Shown here: piece by piece, positions 6,193 through 13,845 of the stretch
How positions within the stretch are numbered: position 1 is the stretch's first letter
Layout: each line of letters starts with the position of its first letter
NCBI RefSeq assembly: GCF_946482535.1
Contig: NZ_CAMLRU010000009.1
Location: 1 to 29,935 of the forward strand
Length of the DNA stretch: 29,935 bases
Direction of reading: 5' to 3'
Origin: an uncultured Flavobacterium sp.
GTDB taxonomy: Bacteria; Bacteroidota; Bacteroidia; Flavobacteriales; Flavobacteriaceae
Notes under the pieces: model-generated
What the model was told of the DNA's origin: nothing
Database searches by the model: none
What the model saw: only the letters and a program-made list of their open reading frames with translations
Translations under genes and position numbers: made by a program

Positions 6193-8220
6193 TTACTTGT
6201 CTTTTACCGGAAAGAAAAATGCAGTCGGGCGACTTTTGAAGTAAGCCCAAGTTGAATTAAACAATAATCTTAATTCCGAAAGCGGAATATTGCGGGAACG
6301 GAAAGCCAATCCGAGAGATAGCGAAAAGCTGACAATGAAATTCACAAAACCAATCAGTCCGATACCGATGATTCCCCAAATAATCGTAGGTAATTCGACA
6401 AAGAATTCGGCACCATACAATCCTAAAGCCAAGTTGCCGCTGGCAAAAGTAATGTGTCGAATATCGATGTTTAATCCGAGAAAAATACCAAGAGAAGCTG
6501 TGCTGCCCAAAAACACGCCAAACCAACCATTAGAAACTACGCCGGGCCAATGATTTTCAAACCATTTAGCAATGGCATTGGTTCTAACAATACCCAGATT
6601 TTGCTTTAAAACCGGATGTTCTTTGATGCGATAATAGACCTGATTGTGCTTGTTTCTGTTGGACACATTCCCCGAAATAATACCCGACAGAAATAAAAAC
6701 ACTCCGGCAATGGCGGCATGAAATAATGCAGCCGAATGCACCGGAGACAAATCGAATAAGAGTTTAGACGATTTTTCAAACGCAATGTTATAGTCGAAAA
6801 AATAATCAATCAACCAAATGCCTAACATCGAAACCGGAAAGGCCATAAAAATATTCCCCACAAAGGCTATAAATTGAGAACGGAACAATCGCGCAAAGAG
6901 TCGGGCAAACGAACCGTGTTTGTTTTCGGAATTGGTTTGCTTTTTCATACCGCTTTCCAAGGCTTTGGTTAAGGTCGCTGCGGTCATGGCCGGTTGTTTG
7001 GTCGCCAAAGTGTAACCCATTAAATAAATGGCTATAAAACCTATCGAATAATTTAAACTGTAATAAAAAGCATGGCCAAAAGCGCTGGTTTCAATTTTTG
7101 AAAACAACAGTTTGACGATACACAAAATCCCTACTATAAATCCGCCGCCAACAGCTGCTTTGAGCATGGCAAAATATTCGGCCCGACTTTCGGTAATATA
7201 ATGTTCTCCGGTTCTGGCCGTGTGTTGCGTGATTTCATAAGAGATTAATTGGGTGCTTTCGTTGATTAACTGGCGTACATTGTTTTTCTGACAGTTGTAT
7301 TTAATCAATCGAAGTAACAACAAAATCGAATTGTTTTTTTGGTCGGAAGGTTTGTTGACGACCAAAGTGGAAATGAGTACTTTCATTCGGTGCAACTGCT
7401 GACGGATGCGCAGCAAACTCTGATTCACTTTCAATGAAATTCCGAATTTGGAGCTGTTTCCGAAAGCTTTGTCGACGTATTCTTCGCATTGTTTATGCAG
7501 AATAATAAGCTGTTTGTAATGCAAATCATCGGAAACAATATAATGATGTTCTCCGTTCCGGATTTTGGCTAAAATGTTGTTCAATTCGTTTTCAAAAGCC
7601 ACGAACGGACTTTCCAAATCGTCGTATTCAGGCACCATTTTGATTACATCGGTTTCCATCGCTCTGCCACTCATTCGTTGGGATATTAAACCCATCGCGC
7701 TCATTACTTCAGACAATACTGATTGTTCTTCAACCGATTCATAGATGGTTTCTACAGCAATAATATCAAAGAGTTGCTGTAATTCTTCAAACGGAATTCG
7801 GGCTATCCAAATCGGATCGGAACTTTTAAAAAACACCTGGTTCAACACAAATTCCAAAGTATCTTTTTCCGGTTGGAAGGGCAAAATTTTGGCAAAAAGG
7901 CGTTTTTTGACTTCATACGTAAAATCGGAATCTCTCAAAATTCCGGTGTCCGAAAGCATTCTGCCGAATTTTCTTTGCGAAAGTGCCTCGGCCAAATACA
8001 CTTTTAACTGTGCCGTCATTACCGGATTGGCTTCCAAATAATCTAAGAGCGATTTTAAAGAGACAATGCTTTCTTTTTTAGGATCATTAGGTCGAAAAAA
8101 GTTAACCAAATCCACCAAAAACAATAATCGATCATTCGATTGATAACCGTGTGGGTCAAAGTACAAGCGAAATAAATCGGCTAAAGTGTTAATGGGTGTT
8201 TTATGGCGGTAAAATTTCAT
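6193..8220 (-). CDS. Gcr-type 'site-specific recombinase' family membrane protein
   Basis: The 675-residue protein has a soluble N-terminal half (1-340, rich in Leu, Glu and Lys) and about six or seven hydrophobic segments between roughly 350 and 650. The segment GNVSNRNKHNQVYYRIKEHP and the later GLNIDIRHITFASGNLALGLYG resemble the family named after gonococcal Gcr (SpecificRecomb). Despite that name I see no tyrosine- or serine-recombinase catalytic motif, and the membrane topology argues against a classical recombinase, so the biochemical role is open. I use the ATG at 8220 and not the TTG two codons upstream. It is the first gene of an operon with dinB (1-nt gap), which hints at a link to DNA damage or stress. 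Confidence 0.75.
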   Translation of the reverse strand: MKFYRHKTPINTLADLFRLYFDPHGYQSNDRLLFLVDLVNFFRPNDPKKESIVSLKSLLDYLEANPVMTAQLKVYLAEALSQRKFGRMLSDTGILRDSDFTYEVKKRLFAKILPFQPEKDTLEFVLNQVFFKSSDPIWIARIPFEELQQLFDIIAVETIYESVEEQSVLSEVMSAMGLISQRMSGRAMETDVIKMVPEYDDLESPFVAFENELNNILAKIRNGEHHYIVSDDLHYKQLIILHKQCEEYVDKAFGNSSKFGISLKVNQSLLRIRQQLHRMKVLISTLVVNKPSDQKNNSILLLLRLIKYNCQKNNVRQLINESTQLISYEITQHTARTGEHYITESRAEYFAMLKAAVGGGFIVGILCIVKLLFSKIETSAFGHAFYYSLNYSIGFIAIYLMGYTLATKQPAMTAATLTKALESGMKKQTNSENKHGSFARLFARLFRSQFIAFVGNIFMAFPVSMLGIWLIDYFFDYNIAFEKSSKLLFDLSPVHSAALFHAAIAGVFLFLSGIISGNVSNRNKHNQVYYRIKEHPVLKQNLGIVRTNAIAKWFENHWPGVVSNGWFGVFLGSTASLGIFLGLNIDIRHITFASGNLALGLYGAEFFVELPTIIWGIIGIGLIGFVNFIVSFSLSLGLAFRSRNIPLSELRLLFNSTWAYFKSRPTAFFFPVKDK

Positions 8221-8222
8221 TC

Positions 8223-8235
8223 CCAAAAGTTTTGG
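8223..8235. promoter_or_regulatory. 13-bp palindrome ahead of the Gcr-dinB operon
   Basis: CCAAAAGTTTTGG is a perfect 6-bp inverted repeat with a 1-nt centre, ending 2 nt before the ATG of the operon's first gene. The position fits a repressor operator or a 5' UTR hairpin. No TAnnTTTG box with good spacing was found nearby; TATTTTTA on the minus strand is the closest. Confidence 0.35.
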
Positions 8236-8308
8236 TGATTATGATTAGGGTAAAAATACAATTTCAAAGTGAATATTGCTTAACTTGCTCCTAAAATATG
8301 AGCCAAAA

Positions 8309-8776
8309 ATGATAGAGATAGAACGTAAATTTTTAGTCCTTTCGGACGATTTCATCAACGAATCTTTTTCCCAAAAGCGAATAGTACAAGGCTATTTGAG
8401 TTCTAATCCTGAGCGAACGGTTCGCGTAAGAGTAAAGGGCGATAAAGGTTTTTTAACCATTAAAGGAAAAAGCAACGCAAACGGAACTACGCGTTTGGAA
8501 TGGGAAAGAGAAATCAGTTTGATAGATGCCGAAACTTTACTGACCATTTGCGAAAGCGGAATAATTGATAAAGTTCGATATGAAGTTAAAGTCGGGAATC
8601 ACGTGTATGAAATCGACATTTTTTCGGGCGAAAACCAAGGATTAATCATGGCCGAAATCGAATTGGAATCTGAATCAGAAATCTTTGAAAAGCCAAATTG
8701 GTTGGGAAAAGAAGTGACCAATGACGAAAGGTATTACAACGCTTATTTGAGTAAAAATCCGTTTACGACTTGGTAA
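8309..8776 (+). CDS. CYTH domain protein (triphosphate tunnel metalloenzyme)
   Basis: The 155-residue cytoplasmic protein starts MIEIERKFLV, the ExExK signature (E3, E5, K7) of CYTH/TTM enzymes. Basic strands typical of the tunnel follow (RTVRVRVKGDKGFLTIKG, then LEWEREIS), and acidic metal-binding residues come late (YEIDIFSG, AEIELES). Small bacterial members act mainly as inorganic triphosphatases; adenylate cyclase activity is known in a few relatives, so the substrate is uncertain. I choose the ATG at 8309 because the motif must lie at the N-terminus. An upstream TTG would add 11 residues. Its stop directly abuts the stop of the convergent rlpA-like gene, with no terminator between. Confidence 0.88.
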   Translation: MIEIERKFLVLSDDFINESFSQKRIVQGYLSSNPERTVRVRVKGDKGFLTIKGKSNANGTTRLEWEREISLIDAETLLTICESGIIDKVRYEVKVGNHVYEIDIFSGENQGLIMAEIELESESEIFEKPNWLGKEVTNDERYYNAYLSKNPFTTW

Positions 8777-9334
8777 TTATTTGGGTTCTTCCACCACTTC
8801 GATTTTTACAATGACCATCCCTGAATTTTTATTGCTGGCAATATCCATAAAGGCACGTCGACTTAAATCAATTTCACGCACTTTAGAAAACGGACCGCGA
8901 TCGGTAATTTCTACCAACACCGATTTTCCGTTGGCCTCATTGGTTACTTTTACAATGGTACCGAATGGCAATTTTTTGTGTGCAGCCGTATATTTATTGT
9001 TGTCAAATCGTTTACCACTGGCGGTTCTTCTGCCGTTGAATTTATTGTGATAGTAAGACGCGTGGGCATTTTTTTTGTAAACTTTCAGTTTTGAGTTCGG
9101 ATCAATTTGAAGCGTGTCGGTTTCTTTAACCACCGGAACTTCTTTAGCCGCTACAGTGTCGGTTTTGGTTGTCGCAACCGATTTGGTTTTGTCTTTACTT
9201 TCTTTGGCAGTAGTTGTTTTTTCCTTGTTTTTGTCTTGTGGTTTTTCTTTTTGTTGCGGATTTCGAGAAGAAAAGGCCAGCAAGAAAAAGGCGGTCAACA
9301 ATACAAACAGAGAAGTACTTATTTTGGTATTCAT
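8777..9334 (-). CDS. rlpA: RlpA-like double-psi beta-barrel protein
   Basis: RlpA proteins are periplasmic or outer-membrane lytic transglycosylases of septal peptidoglycan. This 185-residue member has an N-terminal signal segment (1-22), a low-complexity Lys/Thr linker (about 25-70) and a double-psi beta-barrel at 90-180 containing ASYYHNKFNGRRTASG, TAAHKKLPFGT and VEITDRGP. D111, H119 and D145 sit where catalytic residues are expected, but the usual Glu of the GExxD pattern is K108. There is no lipobox Cys in the signal and no C-terminal SPOR domain, so it is a short form. Start ATG at 9334 gives the signal peptide; an upstream start adds an implausible extension. It may bind or cut wall glycan; activity is uncertain. 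Confidence 0.85.
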   Translation of the reverse strand: MNTKISTSLFVLLTAFFLLAFSSRNPQQKEKPQDKNKEKTTTAKESKDKTKSVATTKTDTVAAKEVPVVKETDTLQIDPNSKLKVYKKNAHASYYHNKFNGRRTASGKRFDNNKYTAAHKKLPFGTIVKVTNEANGKSVLVEITDRGPFSKVREIDLSRRAFMDIASNKNSGMVIVKIEVVEEPK

Positions 9335-9384
9335 AAAGAATATTTTAATTGATAAATGGGTTTTTACAAAAACCATACCTTGAT

Positions 9385-9409
9385 AAAAAAAGTCCTTTGC
9401 AGGACTTTA
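9385..9409 (-). terminator. Intrinsic terminator after the 4-TM gene
   Basis: AAAGTCCT (9389-9396) and AGGACTTT (9401-9408) form a perfect 8-bp stem with a TTGC loop. On the minus strand it runs into a T7 tract, 10 nt past the stop at 9418. Confidence 0.85.
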
Positions 9410-9417
9410 GTTATTTT

Positions 9418-9840
9418 TTAGAACCACATTTTCCATGGGATTCGACTTAAGATCAACAGCAAACCAATACCGTAAAAAACAGCGATTGATTTGAATTTGG
9501 CCGTATTGGTTTCTCCTTTTTTGTGTTTAGACCAGCCAATAGTGATTAAAACAATAGCAATGATATTGATTAGAGGATGTTCCAGCCAAGTTAGTCTAAC
9601 ATCGGATTCTGCCATTTGGCCAATAGAAGCCGAGCCAAGAGGCGAAACAAAATAAAGAATAAAACCAACCAATAATTGTATGTGTGCTCCGATTAATCCA
9701 AACAAAGCAATTTTTCGGTCTTTGGCGGTAAATTCTTTTTTAGAAGACATTCCCATAAAGGAATTAACAACAGCGAAAACCAATAATAATAATGCTAAAT
9801 AAGCCCAGCCAGAGTGGAATTTTTGAATGAAGTCGTACAT
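9418..9840 (-). CDS. Small four-helix membrane protein, unknown
   Basis: The 140-residue protein has four hydrophobic helices at about 12-30, 46-66, 88-104 and 117-135, and no cleavable signal. Histidines lie at or near helix ends and cores (H9, H53, H88 and H106), and H53 in GAHIQLLVG and H88 in LEHPLINI are placed as heme ligands would be in small cytochrome-b-like bundles. That role is only a suggestion. I do not recognise a characterised family. It is monocistronic: it has its own -7 box, its own terminator, and pgi's terminator lies upstream. Confidence 0.75.
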   Translation of the reverse strand: MYDFIQKFHSGWAYLALLLLVFAVVNSFMGMSSKKEFTAKDRKIALFGLIGAHIQLLVGFILYFVSPLGSASIGQMAESDVRLTWLEHPLINIIAIVLITIGWSKHKKGETNTAKFKSIAVFYGIGLLLILSRIPWKMWF

Positions 9841-9860
9841 GTTTTTAGTTTTTAGAAAAA

Positions 9861-9868
9861 CAAATATA
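9861..9868 (-). promoter_or_regulatory. -7 box for the 4-TM gene
   Basis: The minus strand reads TATATTTG, a perfect TAnnTTTG, 20 nt before the ATG at 9840. The -33 region falls in the T run of the pgi terminator and lacks a clear TTG. Confidence 0.5.
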
Positions 9869-9880
9869 GAGAAAAGGCAT

Positions 9881-9909
9881 AAAAAAACCTCACGAATTAG
9901 CGAGGTTTT
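9881..9909 (-). terminator. Intrinsic terminator after pgi
   Basis: AAAACCTC (9884-9891) pairs with GAGGTTTT (9902-9909). On the minus strand it ends in T7, 14 nt past the pgi stop. Confidence 0.8.
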
Positions 9910-9923
9910 AGGTTCTGTTTAAG

Positions 9924-11567
9924 CTATTTGTTTTTTAAAAAGTGCTTTAATAAGAATTCTGTTGAGCTGTCATGTGGTTTTACCGCTCCGGAATGAATTT
10001 CATCAAGGATAGAGTTGGCCAACTGTTTGCCCAGTTCAACGCCCCATTGGTCATAACTGAAAATGTTCCAAATGACGCCTTGAACAAATATTTTATGTTC
10101 GTAAAGCGCAATCAAAGAACCCAATGATTTTGGGGTTAATTGGTCGATTAAAATGGTGTTCGTGGGTTTGTTTCCGGAGAACACTTTAAAAGGCAAAAGG
10201 TAATCTGCTTTTTCTCCGGTGATGTTTTGTTTCTCAAATTCGGCCTTGACTTGGGCTTCGGTTTTACCGTTGAGCAAGGCTTCGGTTTGGGCAAAAAAGT
10301 TAGACATCAATTTGTCATGATGGTCTTGGTTGCCATATAAAGGTTTTATGTAACCAATGAAATCCGTCGGGATCATTTTTGTTCCCTGGTGAATTAACTG
10401 GAAAAAGGCGTGTTGAGAATTCGTTCCCGGTTCGCCCCAAATAATCGTTCCAGTTTGGTAATTGACCGGTTTTCCGTCGCGACCCACACTTTTTCCGTTG
10501 CTTTCCATAATGCCTTGTTGTAGGTAGGGCGCTAATTTTTGTAAATATTGAGTATACGGAATCAATGCTTCGCTTTCGGCACCAAAAAAGTTGTTGTACC
10601 AAATGCTCAATAACGCTAAAACAACCGGAATATTTTTGTCGAAAGATTCGTTTTTGAAATGCTCATCCATTTCGTGAGCGCCTTTTAATAAATCATCAAA
10701 ATGGTCGAAGCCTACGGCTAAACTGATAGACAAACCAACCGCACTCCAAAGTGAAAAACGGCCGCCAACCCAATCCCACATAGGGAAAATATTATCCGGA
10801 TTGATGCCGAATTCGGTTACTTTTTGAATATTGGTAGAAACCGCTACGAAATGTTTGGCTACGTCTTCTTGAGTCGCCGATTGTAAAAACCAAGCGCGAA
10901 TGGTTTCGGCATTAGACAGTGTTTCTTGTGTGGTAAAAGTTTTAGAGGCAATGACAAAAAGGGTTGTCTCGGGGTTGAGTTTTTTGATGACTTCGTTTAC
11001 GTGATCACCGTCTACATTGGATACAAAATGAACCGTCAAATGATTTTTGTAAAACTGTAAGGCTTCAACCACCATAGCCGGACCCAAATCTGAACCACCA
11101 ATTCCGATATTGACTACATCCGTAAAAGCTTTACCAGTGAACCCTTTTCTTTGTCCGGTAATGACTTCGTTAGAGAAGGTTTTGATTTTGTTTTTTACCG
11201 AGTAAATCTCAGGTATTACATTTTCTCCATCTACTAAAACAGTAGCGTTTTCCGATGAGCGCAAAGCGGTATGTAAAACGGCTCTGTTTTCGGTTTGATT
11301 GATGGCATCGCCTTTGAAATATTGAGCAATTGCTTCCTCCAACCGGGCTTCTTTAGCCAATTCCAACAATAAATTTAGAGTGTCTTGGTTGATGAGGTTC
11401 TTAGAATAATCGACCAAAAAATCATGCCACTGAAGGTTGAATTTTTCTGCTCTAGTAGTGTCATTGGCAAACATTTCCTTCATGGAAACGCTTTTCATTT
11501 GAGCGTAATGTCGGTTCAATTTTTCCCAAGCGTTTGTGCTTGTCGGATTTATTTGTGCTAATGCCAT
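9924..11567 (-). CDS. pgi: Glucose-6-phosphate isomerase
   Basis: The enzyme interconverts glucose 6-phosphate and fructose 6-phosphate in cytoplasmic glycolysis and gluconeogenesis. The 547-residue protein is the normal bacterial length. It contains [16 protein letters not shown] (phosphate binding), [35 protein letters not shown] (family signature), [11 protein letters not shown] with the catalytic Glu, [16 protein letters not shown] with the ring-opening His, and [12 protein letters not shown] near the end with the catalytic Lys. I start at ATG 11567 ([14 protein letters not shown]), not at the TTG seven codons upstream. The gene is transcribed alone, with tandem -7 boxes upstream and a terminator downstream. 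Confidence 0.97.
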   Translation of the reverse strand: MALAQINPTSTNAWEKLNRHYAQMKSVSMKEMFANDTTRAEKFNLQWHDFLVDYSKNLINQDTLNLLLELAKEARLEEAIAQYFKGDAINQTENRAVLHTALRSSENATVLVDGENVIPEIYSVKNKIKTFSNEVITGQRKGFTGKAFTDVVNIGIGGSDLGPAMVVEALQFYKNHLTVHFVSNVDGDHVNEVIKKLNPETTLFVIASKTFTTQETLSNAETIRAWFLQSATQEDVAKHFVAVSTNIQKVTEFGINPDNIFPMWDWVGGRFSLWSAVGLSISLAVGFDHFDDLLKGAHEMDEHFKNESFDKNIPVVLALLSIWYNNFFGAESEALIPYTQYLQKLAPYLQQGIMESNGKSVGRDGKPVNYQTGTIIWGEPGTNSQHAFFQLIHQGTKMIPTDFIGYIKPLYGNQDHHDKLMSNFFAQTEALLNGKTEAQVKAEFEKQNITGEKADYLLPFKVFSGNKPTNTILIDQLTPKSLGSLIALYEHKIFVQGVIWNIFSYDQWGVELGKQLANSILDEIHSGAVKPHDSSTEFLLKHFLKNK

Positions 11568-11585
11568 TTTTTTACATTTGATAAG

Positions 11586-11601
11586 CAAATTTACAAATAT
11601 A
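11586..11601 (-). promoter_or_regulatory. Tandem -7 boxes for pgi
   Basis: On the minus strand two perfect TAnnTTTG elements lie head to tail, TATATTTG (11601-11594) and TAAATTTG (11593-11586), 26 and 18 nt before the ATG. No TTG stands at the usual distance upstream, so the -33 part is weak. Confidence 0.45.
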
Positions 11602-11607
11602 GATTGG

Positions 11608-11632
11608 TAAAAAAAGAGGCGTTATTTTACGC
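11608..11632 (-). terminator. Weak terminator after the M23 gene
   Basis: On the minus strand a short GCGT/ACGC stem (11619-11622 with 11629-11632) lies about 30 nt past the stop and is followed, after GCCTC, by T7. The stem is short and has alternative pairings, so confidence is low. Confidence 0.35.
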
Positions 11633-11661
11633 TAACGTTGTAGTAAGCAAAAAAAGTAAAA

Positions 11662-12903
11662 TTATTTTCTGAATTTGGATTCGGCGGTGCTGTCCAAGAC
11701 TTTTTTCAGCGGGGTGATGACTTCTAAAAATTTCTTTTTGTACTTGGCATCCATAGGCGTTGAAGTGGGCAATTTTAATCGAAGTGCATCCACTTGTACA
11801 CCATTTTTCCAGAAACGATAACATACGTGCGGACCTGTGGCCAAACCGGTACTTCCAACTTTACCGATGACTTGTCCTTGGGTTACTCTTTGACCGCGAC
11901 GAACCAATATTTTAGACATGTGCAAGTATTGGGTAGAATAAGTACGGTCGTGTTTTACTTTGACAAAATTTCCGTTTCCTGTGGTGTAACCGGCTTGTTC
12001 TACAACACCGGCAGCGGTTGACATGATAGGTGTTCCGGTTGGAGCAGCGTAATCGGTTCCGTTGTGGGCTTTCCATCTTTTTTGTACGGGATGGAAACGA
12101 CTGCGCGAATATCTTGAGGTGATATTGACGAATTTTAAAGGTGCTTTGAGGAAGAAGTTTTTCAAGGTTTTACCTTCTTCATCGTAGTATTCTTGTTTTT
12201 TCGAATTTTCATTAGGCGAGAAAGGAAAGGCGTAGATTTTTTTGCCTTTATATTCAAAAAAAGAAGCTTTCAAACTATCGACACCATCATAAACCGTATC
12301 ATTGATATAGCGCTCGGTAAAGGTCAACCCGAATTTATCGCCTTTTTGGAGTTTGAAGAAGTCGATGGACCAAGCGTATATTTTAGCAATTTTGGAAGCC
12401 AATGCCGGATCAACATTTTCTTGGGCTAAAGTTTCAGATAAAGAACCATTCAAAGCGCCTGCGATTGTTCGGGTTTTGAAGGTTAACGGTCTGGTTTTTT
12501 TATGAGCTACAATCGAATCTCTAAAATCGATTATATAGTAATTCATTTTATCCGGTTGGTAGATAAAATACTGTATTTTGTTGGTTCTGTTTTTGCTGCG
12601 AAGAATGGTGTAAGGCTTTCCGATTCTGATGCTACGCACATCAAAAGTGTCTTTTACTTTCGCTACAATGTCGTAAACTTCTTGTCCGTTTAGGTTTTGT
12701 TTTTCGATTAAACTTCCGAAAGTATCGCCCGATTTTACGGTGTCATTGACCACGTTGAAGTCATGTAGATTAAATCCAAAATCAATCAATTTAGGTTTGG
12801 TTTTTTCTACAATAAATACTTCTTCTTTTGTTTTATCACAAGAGATTACAAAAGAAGTGACGATTAAGGCCAAGAAGATTATTCGAAAGAGTTTTGACAT
12901 CAT
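11662..12903 (-). CDS. M23 family peptidoglycan endopeptidase, lipoprotein
   Basis: This is a predicted wall endopeptidase attached to a membrane by lipid. The 413 residues begin with a lipoprotein signal whose lipobox ends VISC (C22). A LysM/OapA-like region follows (about 50-145, DTVKSGDTFGSLIEKQNL) and an M23 LytM domain at about 255-375. H280 and D284 (HNGTD) are the first two zinc ligands, H328 (YLHMS) and H359 (GPH) match catalytic histidines, but the third ligand position of the HxH motif is C361 (codon at 11821-11823). It is the last gene of an operon, 6 nt after kynA. The ATGATG start offers two possible first codons. Acidic and basic residues right after the Cys (DKTKEE) could favour surface display, which is inference. 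Confidence 0.9.
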   Translation of the reverse strand: MMSKLFRIIFLALIVTSFVISCDKTKEEVFIVEKTKPKLIDFGFNLHDFNVVNDTVKSGDTFGSLIEKQNLNGQEVYDIVAKVKDTFDVRSIRIGKPYTILRSKNRTNKIQYFIYQPDKMNYYIIDFRDSIVAHKKTRPLTFKTRTIAGALNGSLSETLAQENVDPALASKIAKIYAWSIDFFKLQKGDKFGLTFTERYINDTVYDGVDSLKASFFEYKGKKIYAFPFSPNENSKKQEYYDEEGKTLKNFFLKAPLKFVNITSRYSRSRFHPVQKRWKAHNGTDYAAPTGTPIMSTAAGVVEQAGYTTGNGNFVKVKHDRTYSTQYLHMSKILVRRGQRVTQGQVIGKVGSTGLATGPHVCYRFWKNGVQVDALRLKLPTSTPMDAKYKKKFLEVITPLKKVLDSTAESKFRK

Positions 12904-12909
12904 ACTTGC

Positions 12910-13845
12910 TTATAATCCTTCGCCCCAATTTTTTAATTCTTCTTCGCTCCACAATTCAGGGAAAAATATACGGCGTTGGTATTTAGGATGCATGTATTTT
13001 TTCCAATCGCTTCCACCGGTAGCTTCGCCTGAACCTTGACCGCTTTCGATGTATTTTTTGGCGGCATTTAAATGACCCATTACCCAAGTGATATTTACGG
13101 TATAGTCGTAATGGCGCATTGCTTTAACCAGTTCGGCGTTTTGTTGGTCTTCAATAGGAAGTTGTTTGAATTTTTGCCAAATATTAATGGTGTTGTACTC
13201 TTCCATATAACGAAGAAACTCTTCACGGTATTTTCTTTCGAATTCTAAAATCAGGTATGATTTTTCACCGGTTTGATAATCTTTTCCGGCGGCTTGCCAG
13301 TATAGATGTTCAAAAGCGTGTGAATACGGGGTATTTCGGTCAATGGTTGCTCTGAATCGATAATCAATCAAGTTGATTAAGTCGGTTGAGGAGAATTCAA
13401 TCATTCGGTATTGTGCACTTTGAAATCCGCTGGCCGGAGTTAAAGTGTTTCGGAATTTCATGTATTGTTCGACTTCCATTCCGTCACCCATGATGTCGAA
13501 AGAAGTGGTAAGCATGTCGAAGTAACGGCTGATTCTTCTTAACTTTTCTGTAAAAAAAGCAGTTTTCGGTTGTTCAGTATGACACAATTGGTTGATTTCC
13601 CAAAGGATCATTTTGAATAACAATTCGTTGACTTGATGGTACATGATAAAAACCATTTCGTCAGGCAAAACGGTTCTTTGGGTTTGTAAGTTTAAAAGTG
13701 CATCGGTTTGTATATAATCCCAATAAGTGATGGGTTTGGCCCAAAGCAATCCTTCAAGATGGGTTTCCGTTTTTTGATTGATGGCTTCAAACTTTTGTTC
13801 TAATGCTTCTAAGATTGGGTTGTAGTTTGTTGTTTTGTTGTTCAT
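12910..13845 (-). CDS. kynA: Tryptophan 2,3-dioxygenase
   Basis: This cytoplasmic heme enzyme oxidises L-tryptophan to N-formylkynurenine, the first step of the kynurenine pathway. The 311-residue protein has the family hallmarks: FIMYHQVNELLFKMIL with distal H70, FRNTLTPASGFQSAQYR with substrate-binding R132, WVMGHLNAAKKYI with proximal heme ligand H258, and GSGEATGGSDW with T276. Its ATG overlaps the stop of the DUF3108 gene by 4 nt (ATGA), and the M23 gene follows 6 nt later, so expression is tied to two envelope genes. No other kynurenine pathway genes are visible in the window. Tyrosine catabolism genes lie directly upstream. Confidence 0.96.
   Translation of the reverse strand: MNNKTTNYNPILEALEQKFEAINQKTETHLEGLLWAKPITYWDYIQTDALLNLQTQRTVLPDEMVFIMYHQVNELLFKMILWEINQLCHTEQPKTAFFTEKLRRISRYFDMLTTSFDIMGDGMEVEQYMKFRNTLTPASGFQSAQYRMIEFSSTDLINLIDYRFRATIDRNTPYSHAFEHLYWQAAGKDYQTGEKSYLILEFERKYREEFLRYMEEYNTINIWQKFKQLPIEDQQNAELVKAMRHYDYTVNITWVMGHLNAAKKYIESGQGSGEATGGSDWKKYMHPKYQRRIFFPELWSEEELKNWGEGL

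Noticed and set aside
6193..8220. Gcr 'site-specific recombinase' as evidence of a mobile element
   Set aside because: There are no recombinase catalytic residues and many membrane helices; attachment sites and transposase neighbours are absent.
9359..9374. GGTTTTT-AC-AAAAACC inverted repeat upstream of rlpA
   Set aside because: It consists almost only of A/T runs and is expected by chance in such AT-rich DNA; no -7 box is properly placed next to it.
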